Assembly (NCBI RefSeq): GCF_014698505.1
Contig: NZ_JACJTD010000063.1
Location: forward strand, 1 to 36,734
Length of the DNA: 36,734 nt
DNA from: Nostoc foliaceum FACHB-393
GTDB taxonomy: Bacteria; Cyanobacteriota; Cyanobacteriia; Cyanobacteriales; Nostocaceae
Direction of reading: 5' to 3'
The position numbers and the translations under genes are program-made. The notes below the pieces were generated by a model. That model had not been told where the DNA came from. It saw nothing but the letters and a program-made list of their open reading frames with translations, and did not search any database. Shown in pieces: positions 22,824 through 31,030 of this stretch (position 1 is the first letter of the stretch; every line of letters begins with the position of its first letter).

Positions 22824-24643
22824 AACGTAAGCAGTTTGAGGATTACTTGCGTTCGGGAACAGCCAACAATATCACTGTAGGGGTGCTAGCAACCATTGGC
22901 TTAATTTGTGGGGCAAAGTCATTCACAGGCACTCAGATTAGTTTGGTTGAATATTGCTTCATCCCCGAAAAGCTCACTCATCCAGTTAACCGTCAAAGGT
23001 ACTGCACTCCCAACAAGCGTTACATAATGCCCGAAGCGGAGTTTTATGCTGAAGCTTATGCCCCAGCTAACCCAGAGTTTCAACGTGATAACTTCTTGCC
23101 AACCAAAGCAACCAGATTAAGAATAATCCCCCCAAGTAACCCGGATAAGGCTTGGTGGGGATTAGCTTCAGTGCTATTCGTTGGTGGAGCCTTTACCTTA
23201 TCCAAAGCTAGGGAATGGCGATTAATCCAACTAATGCCTTCAGTTAGGGAAGAAATTCGTAGCAACTGGTTAATTTCTAAACTTTGGTCAGGGTTAAGGC
23301 TCCATAAGGAAGCATATAGCGCCCAACTAGATTACGAATTCCACCAATGGGCGGAGAATAGACGGGTAAGAGAGGCGCAGTTGTCACGAATGACACCGCA
23401 AGAGTTAGCTATTTTTCAGGAGCAAGTTAGATTAAGGGCAGAAGCCGAAGCACGGGTGCAGCTGCAACAGGCAACTGGACAACCCGCCGGGGCATTACCA
23501 GGGCAATCAATGCAGGATATCGCCAGGGGTGACGATAAAGTGACTGGCTCTCAACAGCAGACATTACAACAAAATACGAATAGTAGCCTTGACCCATCAG
23601 AAGCTCTTGCCCTAAGTACTTTGCAAGCCTTAGCCAGAGCCGATAGTTCCACTGCTTTAGTCGCCGCACCAGGGAGTGGTAAATCAGTCACCCTCAATTA
23701 CCTAATTGGGAAAATCTTAGCTGATTCCCCAACGGCTGATATTTGGGTGATTAGTGCTAAGAATGATAGTTTCTGCGGTTTACGGTCGAAAGAGAGAGTA
23801 ATTGTCTTTGACGGGGAAAACCCAGACCTAGCCAAAGAGGTAATTGACAACTTTTACACCGAGTACAAAAAGCGTAAGCAACTACCAGAATCAAAGCGCG
23901 AATCCTTACCACCATTGATTCTAATTTTGGATGACTGGTTAGTGATTGCTGACCAATTAAGTAAGCATTACTCCGACTGGAATTATGGGGGTAAATTACT
24001 TGACGTTTTACTGATTGGTAGAGAGTTTAATACTAAGTTTATTGCCTCCCTACAGTCTTTTAATTTGGCGGCTTTGGGCATTGAAAAGATGGATGCTCAA
24101 ACTCGTATGTGCCTCAACTTGCTGCTGTTAGGTAACAGGTATATCAAGAATGGAAGGGAACAAGAATCTTATGGGGTACTGGAGTTGATTTTAAATAGAG
24201 GTGACATTATTCCAGGTAAACAAGAGAGAGAACAAATTAAATCTAAATATCTGTCAGTGAAAGCAGTCTCTTATCAAAACTTACGTCCAGTGATGATTGC
24301 TTCTGTTGGTGGTTTTGTTGTGGCATTAATGCCTCTTTTATCTAATCAAGCCAACTCGATTGCTTCGGAGCAGGAATATCTAGATAGAGTCTTTGACCTG
24401 GAATTTAATTTAAGTCCGGCTCACCAGATACATCCCAAACCATTATCTGAAGTAGCTAAAAAGATTTATGAATACTTCCAGAATGTGAAGTCGAAAACGC
24501 CAAAAACATTACGCGATTTGAAGAAAGCAGACAGGTTATCTGGTTATTCAGAGTCAGAATTAATTGATGGACTAGCTGAATTAGTTAAGACTGAGAAGAT
24601 AAATTCTGACGGGAATGATAGCTACTCCCTGCCTGATTGGTGA
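22820..24643 (+). CDS. Membrane-anchored FtsK/VirD4-like ATPase
   Basis: A 607-residue protein from the ATG at 22820, coupled to the gene before it; an upstream frame to 22751 merely overlaps that gene. Two membrane helices at about 18-32 and 113-129 enclose a soluble loop with two Cys residues. Cytosolic part: Gln/Ala-rich linker, P-loop AAPGSGKS (about 282-289), Walker B LILILDDW (about 366-373), a HerA/FtsK-type motor core, and a C-terminal winged-helix-like region (KTLRDLKKADRLSG, SELIDGLAELVK). Family proteins pump DNA or couple it to a channel. With a relaxase on the plasmid, a coupling-protein role is plausible; the plasmid lacks VirB4 and other channel genes. Confidence 0.78.
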   Translation: MKRKQFEDYLRSGTANNITVGVLATIGLICGAKSFTGTQISLVEYCFIPEKLTHPVNRQRYCTPNKRYIMPEAEFYAEAYAPANPEFQRDNFLPTKATRLRIIPPSNPDKAWWGLASVLFVGGAFTLSKAREWRLIQLMPSVREEIRSNWLISKLWSGLRLHKEAYSAQLDYEFHQWAENRRVREAQLSRMTPQELAIFQEQVRLRAEAEARVQLQQATGQPAGALPGQSMQDIARGDDKVTGSQQQTLQQNTNSSLDPSEALALSTLQALARADSSTALVAAPGSGKSVTLNYLIGKILADSPTADIWVISAKNDSFCGLRSKERVIVFDGENPDLAKEVIDNFYTEYKKRKQLPESKRESLPPLILILDDWLVIADQLSKHYSDWNYGGKLLDVLLIGREFNTKFIASLQSFNLAALGIEKMDAQTRMCLNLLLLGNRYIKNGREQESYGVLELILNRGDIIPGKQEREQIKSKYLSVKAVSYQNLRPVMIASVGGFVVALMPLLSNQANSIASEQEYLDRVFDLEFNLSPAHQIHPKPLSEVAKKIYEYFQNVKSKTPKTLRDLKKADRLSGYSESELIDGLAELVKTEKINSDGNDSYSLPDW

Positions 24644-24645
24644 AA

Positions 24646-24791
24646 GGATTGCCGTAATGCCGTGGTCATAATAAGGGATGTTTAAGGGGCTTTTATGGGT
24701 GGACACGGCATACGGCAGGAATCACGGCAATCCATACCCTGTATTGGTCGTAGCCTACGGCATGGTTACGGCAACGTGGACAGCCACGGCA
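24646..24791. repeat. Cluster of eight ACGGCA hexamers with inverted arms
   Basis: TGCCGT at 24650 and 24658 on the plus strand; ACGGCA at 24705, 24712, 24724, 24757, 24768 and 24786. GGATTGCCGT (24646-24655) is a perfect inverse of ACGGCAATCC (24724-24733). It starts three bases after the ATPase stop. The rest of 24644-24966 is AT-rich with no gene seen. It may be a binding-site cluster or a terminator region. Confidence 0.75.
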
Positions 24792-24966
24792 GATACACAA
24801 ATAATAAATTAGCCAATCAATAGCAATTTATTATTAGATGTTTAACAAAATCATGCTGAAAATTGTAATCGTTGAAATAGAAAAAATTATGGTTTTTGGC
24901 TATCTTAACTATGCCTCAGTTGTCAATGAAGCATCCAGTTTTAAGACATGGAACTACAAACAGTTT

Positions 24967-25929
24967 TTAAATCTTTTTCTTCAGAAAACAAATAAAGCTT
25001 TGATAAGGAAGTATGCCACCTCTAATTTCATAAAAATGTCTGTTTTTTTCACATAATGTACATTTTAAGTCTGTTGACATTAATTCCAATATTTCAAATT
25101 CATACTCCTCAGGGAAAGTAACGGTTAAGTCTGCATTAATTATTGGATATCTTGTGCTGTAAAAATCTGTAACGCTTTCTTCATAAATTGTCTTAAATAT
25201 AAAATATGCATCAACATACTTTTTGGCTGGTATTTTCAGTTCAAAAATTATTTCTTCATGAGTTTCTTTTTTGACTCCCTTAGTTTGAGTTTTATCCTTT
25301 GTATCCCACTCAAATAATAACTGACCCTCTAGTTGGCAACGTGCAATTTCTAAAGAGCTATTTATTGCTGTTGGCGTTTTTTTAAACGTTATAATAAAAG
25401 GGTTCAAAACCTCTTCAATACTTGTGTTATGTAATTGATATTTCATTGTTTGTATAAGTTCTATTTTACCCTGAAATTCTTTAAAATCATAAATCCAAAT
25501 AGCATTTTTTCTCAAAATTTTATTGTTAATAGTATCTTTTTTTAGTATTTCATATATTTCTATAGGAATAAGAGTTTTAAATAAAGAGTCAAATACATTT
25601 ATATTAATTGCTTGATTGATTTGATTTAAATTATTTTCTCTTTGCTCTTGCTCCTTAGCATCTATTCGATTTTGAATAAATACAAGAATAAATATTGAGG
25701 CTGACAACCCATAAAAAAAATTACTTAAAACTTCAGCTATTCTCCCTACTGGATGATTAGATAAAATATTCTTTTTTACTAAATTTCCAGATTCTATTAT
25801 ACTTATTTCTTTTGATACTAAATTATAATTTTGAGACCAAATATCAAAACTAATACCTAAAATTAAAGAAATTATCAAAATGAAATAAATTATTGGTGAT
25901 GGTTCTTGTTTTCGTTTTACAAAGATCAT
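24967..25929 (-). CDS. Two-helix membrane protein with large cytosolic domain
   Basis: A 320-residue protein from ATG 25929 (MIFVKRKQEPS); a TTG at 25971 with GAGGG before it is an alternative. Membrane helices lie at about 12-32 (IIYFILIISLILGISFDIW) and about 70-88 (SNFFYGLSASIFILVFI), then a charged helix (RIDAKEQEQRENNLNQINQ) and a ~210-residue soluble domain rich in beta strands with a Cys pair, KCTLCEKN, near the end. No family recognised. AT-rich and isolated, consistent with recent transfer. Confidence 0.65.
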   Translation of the reverse strand: MIFVKRKQEPSPIIYFILIISLILGISFDIWSQNYNLVSKEISIIESGNLVKKNILSNHPVGRIAEVLSNFFYGLSASIFILVFIQNRIDAKEQEQRENNLNQINQAININVFDSLFKTLIPIEIYEILKKDTINNKILRKNAIWIYDFKEFQGKIELIQTMKYQLHNTSIEEVLNPFIITFKKTPTAINSSLEIARCQLEGQLLFEWDTKDKTQTKGVKKETHEEIIFELKIPAKKYVDAYFIFKTIYEESVTDFYSTRYPIINADLTVTFPEEYEFEILELMSTDLKCTLCEKNRHFYEIRGGILPYQSFICFLKKKI

Positions 25930-26021
25930 AGTTTTAGGGGAAGTGTTAGGGTAGGTGTCACCAAGTGCCAAGTTCCCTCAGAATGTTGTCCATAGCAGGT
26001 TTAAGCACACAAGTGTAGCTA

Positions 26022-26309
26022 TTAAACTGGAAACCTTCCGATCACAGAATCGTATTCTTTTTGAGCTTCTCCTATAGATAACCGTGAGTATACCTCCAGC
26101 GACTGCCGAGACGAGTGTCCTGAGTAAGGTTGAATCATTGCATCATCAATCCCTTGCTTCTTCAACCATGTCAGCAAAAAGTGGCGTAGCCTGTCGTAGC
26201 CTGTGAGGTGAGATCGCTCTATTGAGTCCCGCAGCCGTTGCATACTTTTCCAGAATTTTTCTCACACCTCGGTCACTATACTTGCGCTTCCACGACGACT
26301 CAAATAGAT
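26022..26309 (-). pseudogene. Tyrosine recombinase remnant, frameshifted
   Basis: The frame ending at 26022 reads RLRHFLLTWLKKQGIDDAMIQPYSGHSSRQSLEVYSRLSIGEAQ, over 70 codons, which carries the R, GH and catalytic Tyr boxes of a phage-type integrase C-terminus. Upstream the reading continues in another frame as LFESSWKRKYSDRGVRKIL and ISPHRLR. The frames are separated by a 10-bp tandem duplication, CGTAGCCTGT, at 26185-26194 and 26195-26204. Deleting one copy restores SPHRLRHFLLTW. The gene is then cut by the element starting at 26310. Confidence 0.8.
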
Positions 26310-26775
26310 AATCCCTCTTTTGTTACTTTAGGAAAAGAAAAATTAGCAAGAAATTCAACTAGCTATAGGGAAACTGACTGGAGAAGCCCGAAAATTATTC
26401 ATGAAGTTAATTAATTTCAAAAAGCAACGTTTCATGCCAGGAATATTAAATACTGTGAGCCAAGGTTGAATCAAACAGTAAAAAATATAGGGTTGAATAA
26501 TCAATCTCAGGTTATTTAAGGCACTCTTCCATGTAGTGCCAGACTCCCAATAAGGATGTTGGCTATAGTGAAGAAGATTAGATTCAGTGTGTGACGAAAA
26601 TTCTGAAGCTTCAAAATGCCTCACATCCTCAAATACTGAATAATAGTGTTGGCAATAGTTATCTATGAAAGCAACTGTGTTTACTGCCTGTCTACGCGGT
26701 GTAACCATTCCTGTTACTTACTTTTTCCAGGTTGCCTCCTGATTATACTCTCCCCGTAGTAACAAAAGAGGGATT
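26310..26775. mobile_element. 466-bp IS-derived element with 18-bp terminal inverted repeats
   Basis: AATCCCTCTTTTGTTACT (26310-26327) and AGTAACAAAAGAGGGATT (26758-26775) are perfect inverse copies. The flanks are AGAT on both sides (26306-26309 and 26776-26779), a 4-bp target duplication. It carries a short transposase fragment only, so it is an internally deleted, non-autonomous element. A 4-bp duplication fits the IS701-like family. It is inserted in the integrase remnant. Confidence 0.85.
26355..26708 (-). pseudogene. Transposase N-terminal fragment within the IS-derived element
   Basis: A 117-codon frame starting MVTPRRQAVNTVAFID, then YCQHYYSVFEDVRHFE. That opening resembles the N-terminus of IS701/IS4-type DDE transposases; the DDE catalytic domain is missing. 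After about residue 35 the sequence no longer follows the family, consistent with an internal deletion or decay. It is not expected to be active. Confidence 0.6.
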
Positions 26776-27053
26776 AGATGGTTAACATAGACCTTGAATA
26801 AGAATCTGACGCAGACAAGTCAGTGCGCCCTTGCGGGTTCCCACTTTCTTCAAGGCGGGCAATGTCTAACTTGTACTTCAAAGGAGAATCCCAGGGTAGA
26901 AAGTGCGGTCACGTTGTAGTAATTAACGTCGCACAAAGGCGCAAAGAAGAGAAATCTTTAGCATTCACAAACAATTCAGGATTGCTGTATGTAAAAAATT
27001 TTAGGCTCAACAACATGATTTATGAAAAGTTACAGTTAGCTCATATTGCTGTG

Positions 27054-27344
27054 CTACCTTGATATTTTATCAATCACGCCATAGTCATATGACCCAGCAC
27101 CACCATCCCCATTATTACTAGCATTACCAGCGCCCTCTTCATCCAAAGTAGCACTATCACCAGGAGCTGCACTGGAATTAGGAAGTTTATAAATAAAGAA
27201 GTTATAAGTGTTAGAAATGCTGAGTACTTCTCCTCCCTGCAAAGCCATAGCCTCTGTATTATCTAAGTCTCGCAGAAATTTTTCAATATCTATAAGCTTT
27301 CCAGAATTACTAAAGTTCAGTTGAGAAAATTTGATATTTTCCAT
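27054..27344 (-). CDS. Small peptide with double-glycine leader-like motif
   Basis: A 96-residue protein starting MENIKFSQLNFSNSGKLID. The N-terminal half is helical and acidic and ends in DLDNTEAMALQGGEV: hydrophobic residues at regular spacing before GG, as in leaders of bacteriocins and RiPP precursors cut by C39 peptidases. The rest is rich in Gly, Ser, Asn and Ala (GEEGAGN-like), with TYNFFIYKLP. GGAC lies upstream of the ATG. No maturase, transporter or immunity gene is next to it, so it would depend on host factors. The assignment is tentative. Confidence 0.5.
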   Translation of the reverse strand: MENIKFSQLNFSNSGKLIDIEKFLRDLDNTEAMALQGGEVLSISNTYNFFIYKLPNSSAAPGDSATLDEEGAGNASNNGDGGAGSYDYGVIDKISR

Positions 27345-27909
27345 TGCTCATTTGTCCTATTAAATTTGGAAAAAATAGCAGTCTTCCTAGAAGAAAAAAC
27401 ATGATTGCTTAATAAGTTGAAATTTCGATAATTAGAAGCTAAATCTAACTATATAATTAACAAGATAATTACTAATACTTCACTATATCTCTAACTTAAG
27501 AGAGGAATAATGTTAAATAAGTTTGTAAGTTGAGATACTAAAATTTATCTATTTACTTTGCATTGGTACATCAACATTGGTGACAATTAAGTCTGTATAG
27601 CAGTTGCTCAATATTGGGTGCGGCGTTACAAGGGTGCATAGACGCGTATCGGCAAGTTAAGAAATATCACTTTTTGAACGCCTTAGTTAGTGCCATCGCC
27701 TATGCGGAAGCTGTTGTCTACAGTTGATATCACATCCTGATAGCAACAGTTTATCAACCGAGGGTATAGAAGCGAGTGTAGACAATTCGGCCGCAACAGG
27801 AGCAAAACCCCAATATCCAGGGTCCAACAGCTGGATAATGGTTTAGGTATTGGAAATCGCCATTTTATGTACCGTAAGAATTAAGAAATTTTCAGGCTTC
27901 CATCCTTCC
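27345..27909. other. Intergenic stretch with repeat copy A
   Basis: AT-rich at left; no gene seen. It holds the repeat at 27714-27803 and lies downstream of the antitoxin gene. Confidence 0.5.
27714..27803. repeat. ~85-bp dispersed repeat, copy A
   Basis: Shares with 28737-28821 the ordered strings TTGATATC, TGATAGCAAC, TTATCAACC, GGGTATAGAAG, TAGACA, CCGCAACA and GAGCAAA. Its ends TTGTCTACA (27714-27722) and TGTAGACAA (27777-27785) are perfect inverses. It lies on one side of the HigBA module. Confidence 0.75.
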
Positions 27910-28236
27910 CTATAGCGATATCACAGTTTCAGTAGATTCGCCCTGCGCGTGACGAGGGCGAAGATGTAAGGTGATTTCCGTATCGAGTCGCTTGAGGAAA
28001 ATGAGCAGTTTGCCCTCGCTGAACCGTTGAAACTCTCCTTTCATCAAATGAGATACTTCTGGCTGCGGAATGCCAAGAAGTTCGCTGATTTCGCGTTGTT
28101 TCAGGTTGCGTTGTTTCAAAAGGCGCAGTACCTGAATCCCTATCTTGCCCCGTGTAAAAAGTTCCGAAGCATTCTCCAAATCGAGGTCAGCAAATACATT
28201 GCCACTGCTTTCTTCAAAAATCGGTTCCTGTGTCAT
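27910..28236 (-). CDS. XRE-family antitoxin, HigA-like
   Basis: A 108-residue helix-turn-helix protein. LKQREISELLGIPQPEVSHLMKGEFQRFS (about residues 45-73, in two helices) is a classic XRE/Cro DNA-binding unit. It overlaps the preceding toxin gene by four bases (ATGA), giving the toxin-first order of HigBA modules. The family antitoxin binds and silences the toxin and represses the operon. The shared operator should lie upstream of 28607. Confidence 0.85.
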   Translation of the reverse strand: MTQEPIFEESSGNVFADLDLENASELFTRGKIGIQVLRLLKQRNLKQREISELLGIPQPEVSHLMKGEFQRFSEGKLLIFLKRLDTEITLHLRPRHAQGESTETVISL

Positions 28237-28607
28237 TCTTGTTTCTCCCTTGCTACCGCATCCTTATAGCGTTGTTTAATCAGATCAACATCAGCCTGTG
28301 GAGTTTTAATCCCCTGCTTTGATTTCTTCTGAAAAGCGTGCAGGACATAGATTTTCTCTCCAATCTTTACCGCATAGACTGCTCTGTAAGTATCGGTATC
28401 GTAGCGTTTGACGATTTCATACACGCCGCTTCCAACCCCTTTAAAAGGCTTGGCATCCATTGGTGTTTCCCCTGCTTGCACCAATTGCAGCGCATAGCCT
28501 ACTGATGCACGCACTTCAAGAGGAAATGAACGGATATTTTTGAGAGAGTCTCCCATCCAAACAAGAGGTCGTAAAGGAATTTCTATAATATCCTCATCAT
28601 CTTCCAT
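28233..28607 (-). CDS. RelE/HigB-type toxin (phage Gp49-like)
   Basis: A 124-residue protein. LVWMGDSLKNIRSFPLEVRASVGYALQLV and KPFKGVGSGVYEIVKRYDTDTYRAVYAVKIGEKIYVLHAFQKKS, each split across the domain, follow the Gp49/HigB ribosome-dependent mRNA interferase pattern, with the basic K/R and H-A-F-x-K-K near residue 93. An acidic MEDDEDIIEI start is typical of this subgroup. It is first in a two-gene operon with its antitoxin. It likely supports plasmid maintenance. Confidence 0.85.
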   Translation of the reverse strand: MEDDEDIIEIPLRPLVWMGDSLKNIRSFPLEVRASVGYALQLVQAGETPMDAKPFKGVGSGVYEIVKRYDTDTYRAVYAVKIGEKIYVLHAFQKKSKQGIKTPQADVDLIKQRYKDAVAREKQE

Positions 28608-29032
28608 ATTATATGAAATTTCCTATAAAATCAGTCAGACAATAGCATGAAATGTCCCCCGCACCACAAGAGAGGTAAATTTTATTTACAGTTGGTTTCC
28701 TTCTAGACTGCCGTGTAGACGCTGGTGGAGAGAAAATTGATATCGGTTTTGATAGCAACTCCCTTATCAACCAGGGGTATAGAAGCAGTATAGACAGTTG
28801 AGCAAGCCGCAACATGAGCAAATCATACTGGTGCGGATCATACCTGCAAGTGGTAATCGCGTTGCAAACATAAGCTATTTTTATCAGCCAACGAAAGAAT
28901 GCGGCTTGTAGCGTGAGTGCTTGAGGGCTGATTGATAAGTCTGGGTTAATCGGGTGTCATCGCTGACGAAACAATAGGCTTTTTGGTCAGTTACATTGTT
29001 TAATTGCAGAAAGACCATGTAAGCTAGACCCT
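28608..29032. other. Intergenic stretch with repeat copy B and the HigBA promoter
   Basis: No gene seen. The first ~70 bases should contain the toxin-antitoxin promoter (AT-rich TATAAA-like sites). Repeat copy B follows at 28701-28821. Confidence 0.5.
28701..28821. repeat. Dispersed repeat, copy B
   Basis: The 28737-28821 part matches copy A at 27723-27803 in order and spacing. Its left edge, GACTGCCGTGTAGACGCTGG, matches 4823-4841. TTGATA and TATCAA near 28749-28769 can pair around the variable middle. Confidence 0.7.
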
Positions 29033-29602
29033 ATGAAAATCAATCGATTCGGCAGAGCAGAAATCCTCACACCCGATCAAATCAATCTCCTATTTAACGA
29101 GGGCTTTGTCAACCCGCGCGATCGCGCTCTGTTTGGCGTGTGTCTTTATGCGGCCTGCCGAATCAATGAAGCCTGCACTTTAGCAGTAAATGACGTGTTT
29201 GGCAGCAACGGTGTCAGAGGCGTGTTAGTGCTACGCAGCATCAACACCAAAGGCAAGCGGGACACTAGGGAAATTCGAGTGCATCCCAAGCTCAAGCAGT
29301 ATTTAGAAGAGTACAACCCCAACCGCCGCAAGGAGTTCTTGTTTCCCGGTCGGCATGGGTTGTTACATATTCACAAGGTCAGTGCTGACAAAATCCTCAG
29401 AGATACCTGTGTGCGGCTGGGGATTGAGGGGGTTAGTACGCACAGTTTCAGGAGAACAGCGTTAACCAGGATGAGCGATGCCGGGATACCTTTGCGCCAC
29501 ATTCAGGAGATATCGGGGCATCGGACTTTGGCAGCTTTGGAGCGATATCTGGGGGTAACTGAGAAGCAGAAGCAGAACGCTATCTCTGCTTTGGATTTTT
29601 GA
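29033..29602 (+). CDS. Short tyrosine recombinase (integrase)
   Basis: A 189-residue catalytic-domain-only recombinase. Active-site residues are visible: R43 in AACRINEA, K73/K75 in TKGKRD, H137 and R140 in THSFRRTAL, H163 in SGHRTLAAL, and nucleophile Y172 in ERYLGV. It lacks the N-terminal arm-binding and SAM-like core-binding domains of full integrases, but similar short enzymes occur on cyanobacterial plasmids. It may resolve multimers or move DNA modules. The ATG has no strong ribosome site. It is a single gene; no paired att sites were confirmed. Confidence 0.85.
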   Translation: MKINRFGRAEILTPDQINLLFNEGFVNPRDRALFGVCLYAACRINEACTLAVNDVFGSNGVRGVLVLRSINTKGKRDTREIRVHPKLKQYLEEYNPNRRKEFLFPGRHGLLHIHKVSADKILRDTCVRLGIEGVSTHSFRRTALTRMSDAGIPLRHIQEISGHRTLAALERYLGVTEKQKQNAISALDF

Positions 29603-29820
29603 GGGGAGCAACGTGATTTTGTGAAGTTGGGCAAAAAATGTGCGCTCACTAAAAAATCCATTTCAGGATACAGACAATTGTTACTTCTTTAAACGTATCG
29701 GCTTCCTATATTTCATTCATTCATTAATAATAAGTATTTTTTATACATTGCAGTTCATAAGTCTTTGCGTGACAGAATAGAATAGAAACATCAATCCTTG
29801 GTTAGCTACAGAACTATCCC

Positions 29821-30105
29821 CTACACGCGGATGTATCTCTTTATTCTGGTAACAATATTGATAAAGATGTCTAGGTAAATGTCCGCATATCGCCCGAAGA
29901 TCATATTGTGAATCCTCCCACCATTCAACAGTCTCGCAGAAATGCGAAAAGGTTTCACAATACTGATTTTAATTGCGCTCATGCGCGAATTGGTTTGAGT
30001 ACCTTGTTCTTTACCATACCCAGAAATTTCAATTGTTAAAGACGATATGGGAATTCCCATATCGTTTGCTAATTCCTGCAAATACTCTTGGCGCGTCCGC
30101 GCCAA
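29821..30105 (-). CDS. Hypothetical protein, possibly 5'-truncated
   Basis: A 94-codon frame from a TTG at 30105 reading MARTRQEYLQELANDMGIPISSLTIEISGYGKEQG. The frame stays open upstream without an ATG (…SKRDESQ) to a stop near 30150, so the true start is uncertain and the gene may have lost its 5' end. The TTG lies in an 18-bp palindrome (30088-30105). The protein looks soluble with mixed alpha/beta; no family recognised. Confidence 0.45.
   Translation of the reverse strand: MARTRQEYLQELANDMGIPISSLTIEISGYGKEQGTQTNSRMSAIKISIVKPFRISARLLNGGRIHNMIFGRYADIYLDIFINIVTRIKRYIRV
30088..30105. repeat. 18-bp palindrome at the start of the preceding frame
   Basis: TTGGCGCG and CGCGCCAA are perfect inverses around two bases. 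It covers the possible TTG start codon of the leftward gene. Confidence 0.6.
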
Positions 30106-30235
30106 TTGACTTTCATCGCGCTTACTGTAGACCCTGCATTTTTTAGCCTATATCTAATTTTGTCTAGCGTTTTTGGGAATTTTAATAAGAGACTCTTGAT
30201 GAGTTTAACGTATTAGATTATTAGTGAGGGCTGAA

Positions 30236-30862
30236 ATGACTAGAGCTTCATCTTTCCCCGCAGATTATACTATTCGCCAACTACAGAAGAACGACAAAGC
30301 AATATATCAAATTTATCTTTTGAAGTTAAATTCTTCATTTACAGCATATTTATATCATTATTTACTGTTATTAGGTTTTGTGATTGTTGTTTTTGAATTT
30401 TTTGATGGTCGAGAGCTTTTGGAAAAAGTTCCTATTTTTCAAGGTATTAGTCTTTATCAATCTTTTTGGATAGCTGTACTACTATCACACCTACTAATAT
30501 TCATTGTTTCATTACGAGGTAATTTTTTACATATCACAAATAATCTTGCTAGACAAGATGGTTCAATAGTTTTGGTAATAGAACATAATAATCGTTTAGT
30601 AGGTTATGCTATACAGTCTAAGAAAGCTAGTTATTCGTGGTTAGATGAATTGTATGTTAAGCCAAATTATCGTCGTCTGGGGTTGGGATCTTATTTAGTG
30701 CAAAACCTCGCACGCAGAGGTGTTAAACCAATTTATGTGTTCCCTACTATTGTATCATTCAGATTTTATATACGTAATGGTTTTACTTTAGTCCAAGAGC
30801 AAAATCTTCCAAGCGAACTTCGCAAAATTAGCAGAAGAAGCAAACTTTTAGTTTTGATATAA
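30236..30862 (+). CDS. GNAT acetyltransferase with inserted membrane helices
   Basis: A 208-residue protein from ATG 30236, with GAGG six bases upstream; an in-frame GTG is at 30224. The N-terminal GNAT start (ADYTIRQLQKNDKAIYQIY) is interrupted by two membrane helices (about residues 34-52, LYHYLLLLGFVIVVFEFF, and about 77-95, SFWIAVLLSHLLIFIVSL). The rest of the fold follows: GSIVLVIEHNNRLVGYAIQ, WLDELYVKPNYRRLGLGSYLV with acetyl-CoA loop RRLGLG, and FRFYIRNGFTLV. Such membrane GNATs are seen in cyanobacteria; the substrate is unknown. Confidence 0.8.
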   Translation: MTRASSFPADYTIRQLQKNDKAIYQIYLLKLNSSFTAYLYHYLLLLGFVIVVFEFFDGRELLEKVPIFQGISLYQSFWIAVLLSHLLIFIVSLRGNFLHITNNLARQDGSIVLVIEHNNRLVGYAIQSKKASYSWLDELYVKPNYRRLGLGSYLVQNLARRGVKPIYVFPTIVSFRFYIRNGFTLVQEQNLPSELRKISRRSKLLVLI

Positions 30863-31030
30863 GTAGGTTGGCGTTAAAAATTGTCGTTATGACAAGGCAG
30901 GAGGAGTGGGGTCCCTGTACTAAGCTGGAAGCTCGAAAAATCGGCACTCCTTCCACTAGCTCGATGCGGACAGCACCATCTAATGGTAAGCTGTTGGGCA
31001 AGTGTGACAATTTCATCGGTAAATTGGTTG

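Noticed and set aside
22820..24643. Full type IV secretion system
   Set aside because: No VirB4, VirB6, VirB8-10 or pilin-like genes seen; only a coupling-type ATPase and a relaxase.
26823..27062. 79-codon frame right of the IS-derived element
   Set aside because: Looks like translation of a common dispersed cyanobacterial repeat; no ribosome site or family.
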